Below are positions 1-7,701 of a DNA stretch of 64,000 nt, in pieces (positions within the stretch are counted from its first letter, which is position 1; each line of letters starts with the position of its first letter). Under the pieces are notes generated by a model, which had not been told where the DNA came from, made no database searches, and saw only the letters and a list, made by a program, of their open reading frames with translations. The DNA is from Acetatifactor sp. GTDB taxonomy: Bacteria; Bacillota; Clostridia; Lachnospirales; Lachnospiraceae. The DNA lies in the NCBI GenBank assembly GCA_024693365.1, contig JAILLF010000035.1, positions 1 through 64,000 on the forward strand. Reading direction: 5' to 3'. The translations under genes were made by a program, and so were the position numbers.

Positions 1-65
1 CGGCGTTCATCGCGCTGTTTATCTTCCTGATCGCGTGGAAGAGAAAGAAGGAGCAGAAGAGATAA
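1..65 (+). CDS. C-terminal end of a membrane protein (partial)
   Basis: The frame starting at position 3 is open from the window edge and encodes about 20 residues, a hydrophobic stretch (AFIALFIFLIAW) followed by a basic tail (KRKKEQKR) and a TAA stop. This looks like a last transmembrane helix with a positively charged cytoplasmic end, as in LPXTG-like sorting tails or simple C-terminal anchors. No sorting motif can be checked because the upstream part is missing. A strong terminator follows about 50 bases later, so this gene ends its transcription unit. Confidence 0.6.
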   Translation, partial: AFIALFIFLIAWKRKKEQKR

Positions 66-115
66 GGGCTCCGGAAGAAGTGGCAAAACGCGAAGTTAAG
101 AAATAACAAGCAAGG

Positions 116-154
116 ATCCCCGGGCGGAGGTGACTCACGCCTGGGGATTTTTTT
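116..154 (+). terminator. Rho-independent terminator
   Basis: An 11-bp stem (116-126 with 138-148, one G-U pair) closes an 11-base loop and runs into seven T residues. It separates the partial membrane protein from the toxin-like cassettes. Confidence 0.9.
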
Positions 155-183
155 AATGCCTAGAGGAAATTTGTATAAAAGGA

Positions 184-212
184 TTTACGTGCGAAATAAA
201 ACGTGTTATGAT
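184..212 (+). promoter_or_regulatory. Sigma-A type promoter of the first toxin-like cassette
   Basis: TTTACG (184-189), a 17-base spacer and TATGAT (207-212). The same arrangement, with very similar flanks, occurs at 3559-3587 before the third cassette, so the promoter seems to have been copied together with the gene. The leader after it contains AT-rich TTTATAAA-like repeats and ends in GGAGAG before the start codon. Confidence 0.75.
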
Positions 213-272
213 TAAAAATATAAAATTTCTATAAATTTTATAAACTGTAATTTTATTAATGGAGAGAAAAGC

Positions 273-1010
273 ATGAAGAAGGTTATTAAAATTCTAGCGC
301 CGACTTTAACGTTTATCGTGTTCGCGGTAACGATCAATTGGGGATACGTGGGTCTGTTGTCCAAGCAGCTGATTCAGGCGGCGACGGAAGTTGCCAGGGG
401 CGAAGGCACGACGAGCCAGATGCTCTTGGAAGAATTGAGGGATTTCCAGGCGAGAGACGTCTTTAACATGGAGGTCATTCAGAAGCTGCCGTTCATTGAT
501 TCGGGAGATGGGACGGTGACCGTGCCTGTCGTTGAGTTGCCCGGGGACGGAGAGGATTACGTCTTGCCGACGATGGAACCGGCTGACGGTGGAAGTAATG
601 AAGGACGAGATTTATATAGAGGCATGACGAAAGAGCCAGTAACAGGAAAACCTAAGCTGGGAGAGAGCGCAAAAACTTTAGGAGCAAGACCTGACATTGA
701 TATAATTATTAAGTCTGGCATGGTTAAATCTGGAGAAGGTGGCATGTCCGTAACTCCTATGATAAATGATTTACAACCGTACAGAAGACCCCCTAAATTC
801 GGAGGAACAGATAAAAACATTTCAGTATGGATGATAAATGAAGATGATTTGAGCGACAAATTGATTTACGTACCGGATGAACCGGGAAAAGACGGTTTGG
901 TTCACCATGGCACAATTCAACCAGCATATGAGATGACGTATGATGAATATAAAAAAGCGTTGGAAGAAACGGCAGATTCGTGGAAACTTCAGAAAAAAGA
1001 TGATAAATAA
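273..1010 (+). CDS. Polymorphic-toxin-like protein, shared N-terminal module plus Tse2-like C-terminal domain
   Basis: This 245-residue protein begins with a module shared with the genes at 1871 and 3648: a short basic start, one hydrophobic helix (about residues 8-30), the INWGYVGLL motif and a helical stretch up to about residue 80. The C-terminal part differs from the others. It contains LYRGM, GGMSV and HHGTIQP, in the same order as the LYRA, GGTSV and HYTIMP segments of Pseudomonas Tse2, an NAD-dependent toxin related to ADP-ribosyltransferases. Shared front, variable tail and a small overlapping gene behind it are the usual signs of a polymorphic toxin with immunity. The start has GGAGAG at proper spacing. 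The toxin assignment is inferred from motif order only. Confidence 0.6.
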   Translation: MKKVIKILAPTLTFIVFAVTINWGYVGLLSKQLIQAATEVARGEGTTSQMLLEELRDFQARDVFNMEVIQKLPFIDSGDGTVTVPVVELPGDGEDYVLPTMEPADGGSNEGRDLYRGMTKEPVTGKPKLGESAKTLGARPDIDIIIKSGMVKSGEGGMSVTPMINDLQPYRRPPKFGGTDKNISVWMINEDDLSDKLIYVPDEPGKDGLVHHGTIQPAYEMTYDEYKKALEETADSWKLQKKDDK

Positions 1011-1257
1011 ATGGTTTCAAGAGGAAATATTTCAGGGAATAAAAAAAGAGCGTGTAGACTATCATTGCCTAAAAGAGTGTATGCTCAGATTTAAGGATAT
1101 GGGCATGGATCAGCAGGAAATGTATGACAATCTGGATGCAATGAGAAGTAAAGTTGACACGGAAGAGCAAGAGGACGCCGTGAAGGATTTGATGGACTTT
1201 GTCGTTGGTTATTGTCATCCTTCTTGGCATATATATCCCCAAAAGCAAAATGATTAA
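1000..1257 (+). CDS. Small protein overlapping the toxin-like gene, candidate immunity protein
   Basis: The gene encodes about 85 residues if it starts at ATG 1000, which overlaps the preceding stop by 11 bases and suggests translational coupling. An in-frame ATG at 940 lies deep inside the upstream gene and is less likely. The protein is soluble, rich in acidic and aromatic residues (starts MINKWFQEE, later LMDFVVGYC) and has no signal peptide. I do not recognise the family. Its size, cytoplasmic character and position directly behind a toxin-like gene fit an immunity protein. Confidence 0.65.
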   Translation: MINKWFQEEIFQGIKKERVDYHCLKECMLRFKDMGMDQQEMYDNLDAMRSKVDTEEQEDAVKDLMDFVVGYCHPSWHIYPQKQND

Positions 1258-1285
1258 AGGTCACTTCATAACAGGGAGATGACGC

Positions 1286-1789
1286 ATGTTTGAAATAAAC
1301 TATGCAATCGTACAAAACGAATATGATGATTTCACGGGCGAAGATGGCTATTTGCAAATTAAGATAAACAATTATCAATTTGGAGAAATATACCCGGAAG
1401 AATTATATGACATTATGCCAACGGTTTCATTATGTGATTGGATGGAGAGATTGATTAGGGTATGTAAGTACCTGGAAACATATGATTACGTTGCCCTCAG
1501 CGACGTGGATTCTTATAATGGATGGATTGAGTTTAAGAGAATGGCTCAAAATGTGCTGATAAGCATTGTGAGGGCGGCTAAAAAGAATGGCACGCAGGAC
1601 ATTGAATTGTCGTTGGAGGACCCGGTAGTCAGTGAATGGGCAGACCAAGCGGTTAGTTATTCTGAATTTAAGAAGGAACTCTGCGACAAGGCAGGAGAAT
1701 ACTTGAAATTTCTTATTGCTCACAACGCTGATGACAAAATGTTTAAAGATTTCCGAAGGAAATACGAAATTTTTTTACAAAATAGGTAA
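1286..1789 (+). CDS. Hypothetical cytoplasmic protein, possible second immunity protein
   Basis: A 167-residue acidic protein without signal peptide or membrane helix. Its start ATG follows a GGGAG site (CAGGGAGATGACGC). It lies 28 bases after the putative immunity gene and ends shortly before the second toxin-like cassette. The sequence (MFEINYAIVQ, then WMERLIRVCKYLE) is not one I can place. Extra immunity-like genes without their own toxin are common in such arrays, which makes an orphan immunity role plausible but unproven. Confidence 0.6.
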   Translation: MFEINYAIVQNEYDDFTGEDGYLQIKINNYQFGEIYPEELYDIMPTVSLCDWMERLIRVCKYLETYDYVALSDVDSYNGWIEFKRMAQNVLISIVRAAKKNGTQDIELSLEDPVVSEWADQAVSYSEFKKELCDKAGEYLKFLIAHNADDKMFKDFRRKYEIFLQNR

Positions 1790-1870
1790 GTTGTAAACTG
1801 CGATTTTATTAATTGAGAGAAAAGCATAAAGAAAGTAATTAAAATATTAGCGCCGACTTTAACGTTTATC

Positions 1871-2941
1871 GTGTTTGCGGTAACGATCAATTGGGGATAC
1901 GTAGGTCTGTTGTCCAAGCAGCTGATTCAGGCGGCGACGGAAGTTGCCAGCGGTAATGGCACGACCAGTCAGATGCTCTTGGAGGAATTAAAGGATTTCC
2001 AAGCGAGAGACATCTTTAACATGCAGGTCATTCAGAAATTGCCGTTTGTTGATTCGGGGGATGGTACTGGCGAAGAAGAGGATTCGGACAGACCTGAGAT
2101 TGCGCCAGATTCGAAAATACATAATTTGGAGATGACTGTCGGCGGACACGTTCTCGATAAGCAGGCGAAAAAAGCAAACAATAAGTATAGAGGGGACATA
2201 TACCCGCAGTCAGGGACATACCATGCAAAGATGGAGAGGAAGGATGGAGCTCTGCTGAAGGAGTACGTAAGAGTTAATAACAAAAGTACGGTTAAGCTGA
2301 ATGATAATTTAGAGGGAAAATATAAAGATAACAAAGCTGCGTTTGCCACGCTTGTTAAGAATGAAGACATTGATGAACCACAGCTTTGGTCAGACTTAAA
2401 AAATCTTAGAGACACTGACAATGATTTAGTGGTGAAAAATGATACGATCATGCAAAAAGTGATCACGAAAGATACGGCAATGGCGTTCGTAAAAGAATCC
2501 TATGATACGGTGGGCGGTTGCGTTTCGAAAGCCTGCGACGCAGCCCCGTTCGTATATAACGTGGAATCTGCCTACGATAATTTACGCTTGGATTATTTTC
2601 AGGAAAACGAAAAAACAGGGAAAAATGATAATCCATATCCTAAACTTAAGGACGAGAAAAAGGATATTTACGTATTGAGATACCTTGGTGATTCTACAAA
2701 TCTTTCAAGGTCATATCCTGACTTGGCTAAAAAATTTATCCCGCCTTGTACAGAAACGGGCTTTCTTGGCGGGGATCAATATTTGATTCCAGAGTATTTT
2801 GTGCCTAATCGCGTACAAATATATGATGGAGCCATTTTCTGTATTGATAAAGATGGAAATGAAATGTTATTTGCATATATGGTTGACGAAATCGCTGAAG
2901 ACGGAAGCGTTAAAAAAGTATTTAAGTCAGCTGATAAATAA
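1871..2941 (+). CDS. Second toxin-like cassette with a damaged start
   Basis: From residue VFAVTINWGY on, the protein matches the shared N-terminal module of the neighbouring cassettes, then continues into a unique region of about 280 residues. The frame extends upstream to 1826, where the paralogues have ATG, but here the codon is ATA, and one G of the GGAGAG ribosome site is missing. GTG 1871 is the first conventional start but would cut the membrane helix in half. The C-terminal region (YVLRYLGDS, GGDQYLIPEYF) has an arginine and a late acidic segment that could fit an ADP-ribosyltransferase fold. This is only a guess. The gene may be poorly expressed or decaying. Confidence 0.6.
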   Translation: MFAVTINWGYVGLLSKQLIQAATEVASGNGTTSQMLLEELKDFQARDIFNMQVIQKLPFVDSGDGTGEEEDSDRPEIAPDSKIHNLEMTVGGHVLDKQAKKANNKYRGDIYPQSGTYHAKMERKDGALLKEYVRVNNKSTVKLNDNLEGKYKDNKAAFATLVKNEDIDEPQLWSDLKNLRDTDNDLVVKNDTIMQKVITKDTAMAFVKESYDTVGGCVSKACDAAPFVYNVESAYDNLRLDYFQENEKTGKNDNPYPKLKDEKKDIYVLRYLGDSTNLSRSYPDLAKKFIPPCTETGFLGGDQYLIPEYFVPNRVQIYDGAIFCIDKDGNEMLFAYMVDEIAEDGSVKKVFKSADK

Positions 2942-2961
2942 CTCTGAGAAGGAGCTTGCGC

Positions 2962-3459
2962 ATGTACGTAAAAATGAGTAACGGAAAGATTTATGCCGTC
3001 TTTCGCAGCTGTGATGATTTCTTTATATATGCAAGAAAACGGGATAGAATGATGCCGGGTTTTCAATGGGTAAAAGGTTGTACGTACAGAAAAAAGATAG
3101 ATCCGTATGGAAGGGACGTTGAGGAGTATTATGAAATCGGATGGAACGTCATTTTTGACGTTGGGATTCCGGGCGCACCTGGCGTATGGAGGATTGACGG
3201 TAGAAGCAAAGATTTGGCGAAAGATCTTGCACGGAATAAATTGGTGCTGACTGGCGGAAATTATGATGGCTGGACTTATTTGGAGAGAGGTTTGAGCTCT
3301 AAGGAATTTGATTTTAGGGATGCCAGCGGACAATACGTGGAAAAATACGTATATGCCAGAAAGGGCGTGAAATATCTTGAACCTAAAGTTGAAAGAGTAG
3401 ACGTGACTAAGGATGAGTTTATAAAATCCATTGAATTTTACGATCCAAAGAATCTGTGA
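2962..3459 (+). CDS. Hypothetical protein after the second cassette, candidate immunity protein
   Basis: A 165-residue soluble protein starting at ATG 2962, with GAGAAGGAG a few bases upstream. The in-frame TTG at 2956 is less likely. It starts 20 bases after the stop of the toxin-like gene and is followed by a strong terminator, so the two form one unit. It is rich in aromatic and charged residues (MYVKMSNGKI, later GAPGVWRIDG) and has no signal peptide. I do not recognise the family. Position and type suggest an immunity protein for the unique C-terminal domain encoded upstream. Confidence 0.6.
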   Translation: MYVKMSNGKIYAVFRSCDDFFIYARKRDRMMPGFQWVKGCTYRKKIDPYGRDVEEYYEIGWNVIFDVGIPGAPGVWRIDGRSKDLAKDLARNKLVLTGGNYDGWTYLERGLSSKEFDFRDASGQYVEKYVYARKGVKYLEPKVERVDVTKDEFIKSIEFYDPKNL

Positions 3460-3490
3460 TATACGCTTTGGGAATAAGGATTAAATACTT

Positions 3491-3531
3491 AAAAGCCATT
3501 ACGGTAAAACTACCGTGATGGCTTTTCTTTA
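3491..3531 (+). terminator. Rho-independent terminator
   Basis: A long stem (3491-3506 with 3511-3526, one mismatch) closed by a four-base loop, followed by a T-rich run. It ends the second cassette just before the duplicated promoter of the third. Confidence 0.9.
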
Positions 3532-3558
3532 TTTGCCAAGGATTTTTTTATAAAAGGA

Positions 3559-3587
3559 TTTACGTGTGAAAAAAAACGTGATACGAT
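3559..3587 (+). promoter_or_regulatory. Sigma-A type promoter of the third toxin-like cassette
   Basis: TTTACG (3559-3564), 17 bases, TACGAT (3582-3587). Flanking sequence, including the AT-rich leader with TTTATAAA elements, closely matches the promoter at 184-212. Confidence 0.75.
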
Positions 3588-3647
3588 AGAAATATAAAAT
3601 TTTTATAAACTTTATAAACTGCGATTTTATTAATTGGAGAGAAAAGC

Positions 3648-4310
3648 ATGAAAAAAGTAATCAAGATATTAGCGCCAACTTTGACGTTTATTGTGTTTGC
3701 GGTAACGATCAATTGGGGATACGTAGGTCTGTTGTCCAAACAGCTGATTCAAGCAGCGACGGAAGTTGCCAGCGGTAATGGCACGACCAGTCAGATGCTC
3801 TTGGAGGAATTGAAGGATTTCCAGGCAAGAGACATCTTTAACATGCAGGTCATTCAGAAATTGCCGTTTGTTGATTCGGGGGATGGCACGGTGACCATGC
3901 CTGTTATTGATTTGCCCGGGGACGGAGTTGGTTATGCGCTTCCCACAAGTGAGCCGTGGAGCGCGGATGAGGGGAGCGGATCAGTCAAAGCTACTAATAT
4001 AAAGAGTGAGGATCTTATATTTGGAAGCAATACAAAATCAGCTCAAAAATTAGCCAATCAAATGTCTAGAAGAGGATGGACGGAGGATCTGGTGAAGCAG
4101 ACGGTAGATGCGCCGTATACCACGCGTGCGAGTCTGAATAAAGCGACAGGCAATGACGCAACCGTGTTTTATACTGAAAGAGGCTCATACGTGATAGTGG
4201 ATGACGTTACCTACGAAATTGTGCAAGTAAGTGATAACGTCAATCCAGAAACTTGGGCACCTGATCCGTGCATAGTTGATCCATACGTCCCAAAGAGAGG
4301 TAATCCGTAA
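3648..4310 (+). CDS. Polymorphic-toxin-like protein with colicin E5-like RNase domain
   Basis: A 220-residue protein. Residues 1 to about 98 repeat the shared module (membrane helix, INWGYVGLL, LEELKDFQARDIFNM). The last ~90 residues (RRGWTEDLVKQ, PYTTRASLNKATGN, YVIVDDVTYEIVQVSD, then WAPDP) read like the colicin E5-related ribonuclease domain. Colicin E5 cleaves the anticodon loops of tRNAs for Tyr, His, Asn and Asp. The domain lies at the extreme C-terminus, as expected. A small gene starts on the base after the stop. The domain call comes from recalled motif patterns and needs a profile search. Confidence 0.7.
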   Translation: MKKVIKILAPTLTFIVFAVTINWGYVGLLSKQLIQAATEVASGNGTTSQMLLEELKDFQARDIFNMQVIQKLPFVDSGDGTVTMPVIDLPGDGVGYALPTSEPWSADEGSGSVKATNIKSEDLIFGSNTKSAQKLANQMSRRGWTEDLVKQTVDAPYTTRASLNKATGNDATVFYTERGSYVIVDDVTYEIVQVSDNVNPETWAPDPCIVDPYVPKRGNP

Positions 4311-4766
4311 ATGCGTAATTTAATGGATATTGTGCACATGTTAGACACTAGGGTGGTGTCTAATGAAAAGTATTATAAATTAAAGGATTTGAATAACGCG
4401 CTAAATGCCATAAGCGATCGCTTTGTTGAGGTGGATGATAACGTCATAACGCCTTATTACGTTTCTGCCGGAAAAAGATTGGAATTATATGAGTATGAGC
4501 TGAAGATATGGAATGATTCTCAAGAAGGTTTTGAGGAATATATCCTAAAGTTAACTGGAAAGAAAAACTTGAATGACGTGCCAAATGAAGTAATGCAAAG
4601 ACAAAAGCGTTGCATGGTGGCATACGATAATAATTCACAAAAGCTAAGAATCAGTCGATTAAAAAAATATTTGTGTTTTCTTTTGCGTGACGAAGAGTTA
4701 AAAAAACAGGTAGAAAGCAGTTTTGGGGCTTTTGATGAAGACAACTTATATTTTGACGTATATTAA
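4311..4766 (+). CDS. Candidate immunity protein for the E5-like toxin
   Basis: A 151-residue soluble helical protein whose ATG begins immediately after the TAA of the E5-like toxin gene. The AGAGAGG stretch inside the toxin 3' end serves as ribosome site. It has no signal peptide or membrane helix. The sequence (MRNLMDIVHML, later LSRLKKYLCFLLRDEE-like helices) does not match a family I can name. The gapless coupling to a nuclease toxin makes immunity the natural reading. Confidence 0.65.
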   Translation: MRNLMDIVHMLDTRVVSNEKYYKLKDLNNALNAISDRFVEVDDNVITPYYVSAGKRLELYEYELKIWNDSQEGFEEYILKLTGKKNLNDVPNEVMQRQKRCMVAYDNNSQKLRISRLKKYLCFLLRDEELKKQVESSFGAFDEDNLYFDVY

Positions 4767-4811
4767 AATGGCATGAACCTATAGGTGTGTTTTGAACTCG
4801 ATTGACGTATC

Positions 4812-5294
4812 TTGAGGGGAAAATATGAAGATACTATTTTTTTTGTTTTCATTGCAGGGATGCTGGCGTTTCCAGCTTTTATCATGAAAATGACGAACTG
4901 GTACATGGTATCAACCGGGAGAATTAAAAGCAAGAAAGAGTGCACGAAAAAAATAACGGCAACGATTACGGAGACCTGTGATGCCGGAGTAATAAACCAA
5001 GACACCGAACGAGGGGAAAAAACTCAGGCATATTATGAGTTTTTCGTGAATGGCATCAAATATGTTGGCGTTGATGAAATATTTGGGCTGCCGTTTAATA
5101 ATCAAACGGTCATGGTTTTTTATGATCCTGAGGATCCGAGTAACAACTGCACGAAGTTTGGAAAAGGACAAGATAACGGAAGTAATTACGTAAAAGCCGT
5201 TCTGATAACCTTGGGAGTCATTGCGGCCATCGTATTCTTTATAATTTTAGTAGCGATTCTCTTGGGTTCGGGAAGAAGATTAGAGACGTGCTGA
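4812..5294 (+). CDS. DUF3592-like membrane protein, start split by a T8 tract
   Basis: The open frame gives a protein with an N-terminal helix (FFVFIAGMLAFPAF), an extracytoplasmic beta-rich middle containing VFYDPEDPSNN (typical of DUF3592-like proteins) and a C-terminal helix (ITLGVIAAIVFFIILVAIL). The only good start, ATG 4825 behind GAGGGGAA, is out of frame with it. That frame stops after 20 codons. One extra T in the T8 run at 4837-4844 would join them and give MKILFFFVF. So the gene is either phase-variable, rescued by slippage, broken, or affected by a sequencing error. The TTG at 4812 used for this range lacks a ribosome site. Confidence 0.55.
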   Translation: MRGKYEDTIFFVFIAGMLAFPAFIMKMTNWYMVSTGRIKSKKECTKKITATITETCDAGVINQDTERGEKTQAYYEFFVNGIKYVGVDEIFGLPFNNQTVMVFYDPEDPSNNCTKFGKGQDNGSNYVKAVLITLGVIAAIVFFIILVAILLGSGRRLETC

Positions 5295-5355
5295 AATGAA
5301 TGAGACCAAAAAATAATTAAATAATAAATTATATTAAATTTTTATAAAGAAAATA

Positions 5356-5384
5356 TTTACTTATTAAAAAATGTGTGATATATT
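5356..5384 (+). promoter_or_regulatory. Sigma-A type promoter before the gene at 5461
   Basis: TTTACT (5356-5361), 17 bases, TATATT (5379-5384). Another AT-rich TTTTTATAAA element lies just upstream, similar to those in the leaders of the toxin-like cassettes. Confidence 0.65.
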
Positions 5385-5460
5385 AAAGAAAATATGATCG
5401 GGGTTACTATGTCCGCATTTTAAAATCCAACAATTACGCGCAGAAGGTTAGGAAATTGGC

Positions 5461-6189
5461 ATGAAAGATTTTATAACGTCTCTTCCGGGACGCATTGTGA
5501 TTATTACGGCACTGCTGATCATTCTCGGAGGGGTAGTGCTGTTTGTAGTGATTCGTTCAAAGGTAGATCATTCTCCGAAGGAACCGTCGGAGGAAACGAT
5601 GGAAGTCGTTGCATCGTCTGAAAGCGGGAGCAACGAGAAGAAGACAAGGGACGGAGACATGGTCATATCGAAAGAGGAAGAAACCTACGTGGAAGAAAGC
5701 GTCGAGGATTATCTTGAGAGAACGGCCAAGATTGTGAGTAAGGTTAGCGTCATTGAATCGGCAAACGTGATGACGGGAGCTGAGGTGACGGGATTTTTTG
5801 GTGACAGGGGATTTGGCGACGCCTCCATCACCAGTGATTTTTCCATGGACGGCAATTACGTAGATGAAGTGGAAGTTACTTCGAACACGGCTGAAAAATA
5901 TCCTGAATATACGTCGGTCTTTGAGGCGGAAAGCGGAATAACGTGGATGCTTGACGTGGCCAATGGATGCATTACGGCAATACCGATTTCGTATCTGATT
6001 GATAATGAGGTGAATCTTCGCATTATCCTGTCTGAATCGGATAAGCTCGTAAGCTACGATCCGGAAAGCAATCAGTTTTTTGAGGTTGTTCCTGACAAGT
6101 GGGAGTATTTTGTGGTTACCGTTCCGAAGGTAGACGCGGAAACGTTAAATAAATTGACGAGTGAGGAGCTGGATAAGTTATGGAAGTAA
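5461..6189 (+). CDS. Single-pass membrane protein of unknown function
   Basis: A 242-residue protein with one membrane helix (about residues 10-32, IVIITALLIILGGVVLFVVI), a Ser/Glu-rich linker (PKEPSEETMEVVASSES) and an extracytoplasmic domain of about 150 residues. The ribosome site before ATG 5461 is weak (AGGAAATTGGC). Its last ten bases overlap the start of the SGNH hydrolase gene, so the two are probably made together. The domain is not one I recognise. The overlap suggests that it acts with the hydrolase outside the cell. Confidence 0.65.
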   Translation: MKDFITSLPGRIVIITALLIILGGVVLFVVIRSKVDHSPKEPSEETMEVVASSESGSNEKKTRDGDMVISKEEETYVEESVEDYLERTAKIVSKVSVIESANVMTGAEVTGFFGDRGFGDASITSDFSMDGNYVDEVEVTSNTAEKYPEYTSVFEAESGITWMLDVANGCITAIPISYLIDNEVNLRIILSESDKLVSYDPESNQFFEVVPDKWEYFVVTVPKVDAETLNKLTSEELDKLWK

Positions 6190-7652
6190 AGAGATTTCGT
6201 AAATCCATTGCCAAACTGTTGGCATTATCTTTGACGGTTGTAGCCGCAGTCGGCGAGTGCGGCATGACCGCGAAGGCAGCGGGAAGGGAATCCGTTGTCA
6301 TTGTTTCCATGGGTGATTCCTATTCTTCGGGCGAAGGACTTAGTAATTTCTATGGCTATGATGAATATAAAAATACGGGTGTTTATAATGAAGACTGGTT
6401 GTCACACCGGTCTAAGATCAGTTGGCCTTCTCGCTTGGAAGTTCCTGGGATTGACGGAACCATGAGCAACTATCACGTGCCATTTGGCGGAACTGCAACT
6501 ACGACTTCAAAGTGGTATTTTGTTGCCGTGTCCGGTGCTGAAACGATTCACTTTGATCATGAGCAACCTAAGCCGGCAAAAAATCCCGTTAAAATGATGA
6601 CGCCGCAGTTGAACGTTTTTAATCAAATTACCGATCCGGTGGATTACGTGACGCTGACGATCGGAGGAAACGACGTTAAGTTTGCCGACGTCATCACAAA
6701 TGCCGTTAAATACAGCTATACGATAGGCGGCTACAAAAAGTTTGAAAAATATCTCGAGGGCATCTGGGCTACGAGATTTGATACCTTGGCCAACATCAAG
6801 GCAACTTATAAGAAAATTGAGCAGGCGGCAGGAACGCAGGCAACGATTTTGGTAGCTGGTTATCCAACGTTGGTTAAGTCAAGCGGTTGCTTGGTAATCC
6901 ATGAAAAACATGCACAGCTGATCAACGAAAAGGTTCTTGCTTTTAATGATCTGCTGGCGGATCTTGTCGTGGAATGCCAGGGCGAAGGGATGAACATTAA
7001 ATTCGTTGACGTGGCAGCTTCGTTTAAGGGGCACGAAGCGTATACAAGTGATAACTGGATTAATAAAATCAGTACGAGACATGATGATGACATCCCGAAG
7101 GATGGTTTGCTGGACGTGGTTAGTGCATATTCCATGCATCCCAATGATAAAGGTGTTGCCGAGTATGCAAGGCTTGTAAATTTGGCCATTAAGGACTCGG
7201 AAGAGAAAAAGGCGGTAGAAGGTAATTATCGCATTGTTCTTAAATGGGGAGAGGATCCCAGCGACCTGGATTCCCACTTGGAAGGCAAACTTTCAAATGG
7301 TGATTCCTTTAGCGTGGATTTCCACAATAAAAATGCCTTTGATGAAGGACAGGCAATCTGTCATTTGAGCGCCGATGACATGATGCGCCACGGACCGGAA
7401 GAGATTGTTTTGGACGTGAAGTCGGAAACGCCTTACTATTATTACGTTTATCGATACAGAGGCGCAGGTAAGCTGCAGTCTTCCAGTGCGACCGTTGAGG
7501 TTTACAAGGATGACGCGCTGATTAAGACGTTTACCGTTCCTGCTGGAGACGATGCCGGAAACTATTGGAACGTATTTGCCATTGTGAACGGTAACATAGT
7601 GGAGAAAAACACGATCACCAAGGAAGCAGACGTGAAGTATGCCGACAAATAA
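6180..7652 (+). CDS. Secreted SGNH/GDSL hydrolase with a C-terminal DLDSHL domain
   Basis: A 490-residue secreted protein with a signal peptide ending near AKAA. Block I is GDSYSSGEG (Ser near residue 47), the GND block is IGGNDVKF (about 162), and the Asp/His block appears as SMHPNDKG (His near 320). These are the catalytic blocks of SGNH hydrolases, which act as esterases or lipases on lipids, sugars or cell wall esters. From about residue 350 a beta-rich domain begins with LKWGEDPSDLDSHLEG, a pattern seen in extracellular domains of unknown ligand. The gene overlaps the preceding membrane protein gene. The substrate cannot be told from the sequence. Confidence 0.85.
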   Translation: MEVKRFRKSIAKLLALSLTVVAAVGECGMTAKAAGRESVVIVSMGDSYSSGEGLSNFYGYDEYKNTGVYNEDWLSHRSKISWPSRLEVPGIDGTMSNYHVPFGGTATTTSKWYFVAVSGAETIHFDHEQPKPAKNPVKMMTPQLNVFNQITDPVDYVTLTIGGNDVKFADVITNAVKYSYTIGGYKKFEKYLEGIWATRFDTLANIKATYKKIEQAAGTQATILVAGYPTLVKSSGCLVIHEKHAQLINEKVLAFNDLLADLVVECQGEGMNIKFVDVAASFKGHEAYTSDNWINKISTRHDDDIPKDGLLDVVSAYSMHPNDKGVAEYARLVNLAIKDSEEKKAVEGNYRIVLKWGEDPSDLDSHLEGKLSNGDSFSVDFHNKNAFDEGQAICHLSADDMMRHGPEEIVLDVKSETPYYYYVYRYRGAGKLQSSSATVEVYKDDALIKTFTVPAGDDAGNYWNVFAIVNGNIVEKNTITKEADVKYADK

Positions 7653-7701
7653 GCGTGCAAAGAAATAGAATGGAACTTATTCCTGCGAAAGGAGTCGTAG
7701 C

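Noticed and set aside
940-999. Longer start (ATG 940) for the candidate immunity gene
   Set aside because: It lies inside the toxin-like gene without a ribosome site. ATG 1000 fits a normal coupled overlap.
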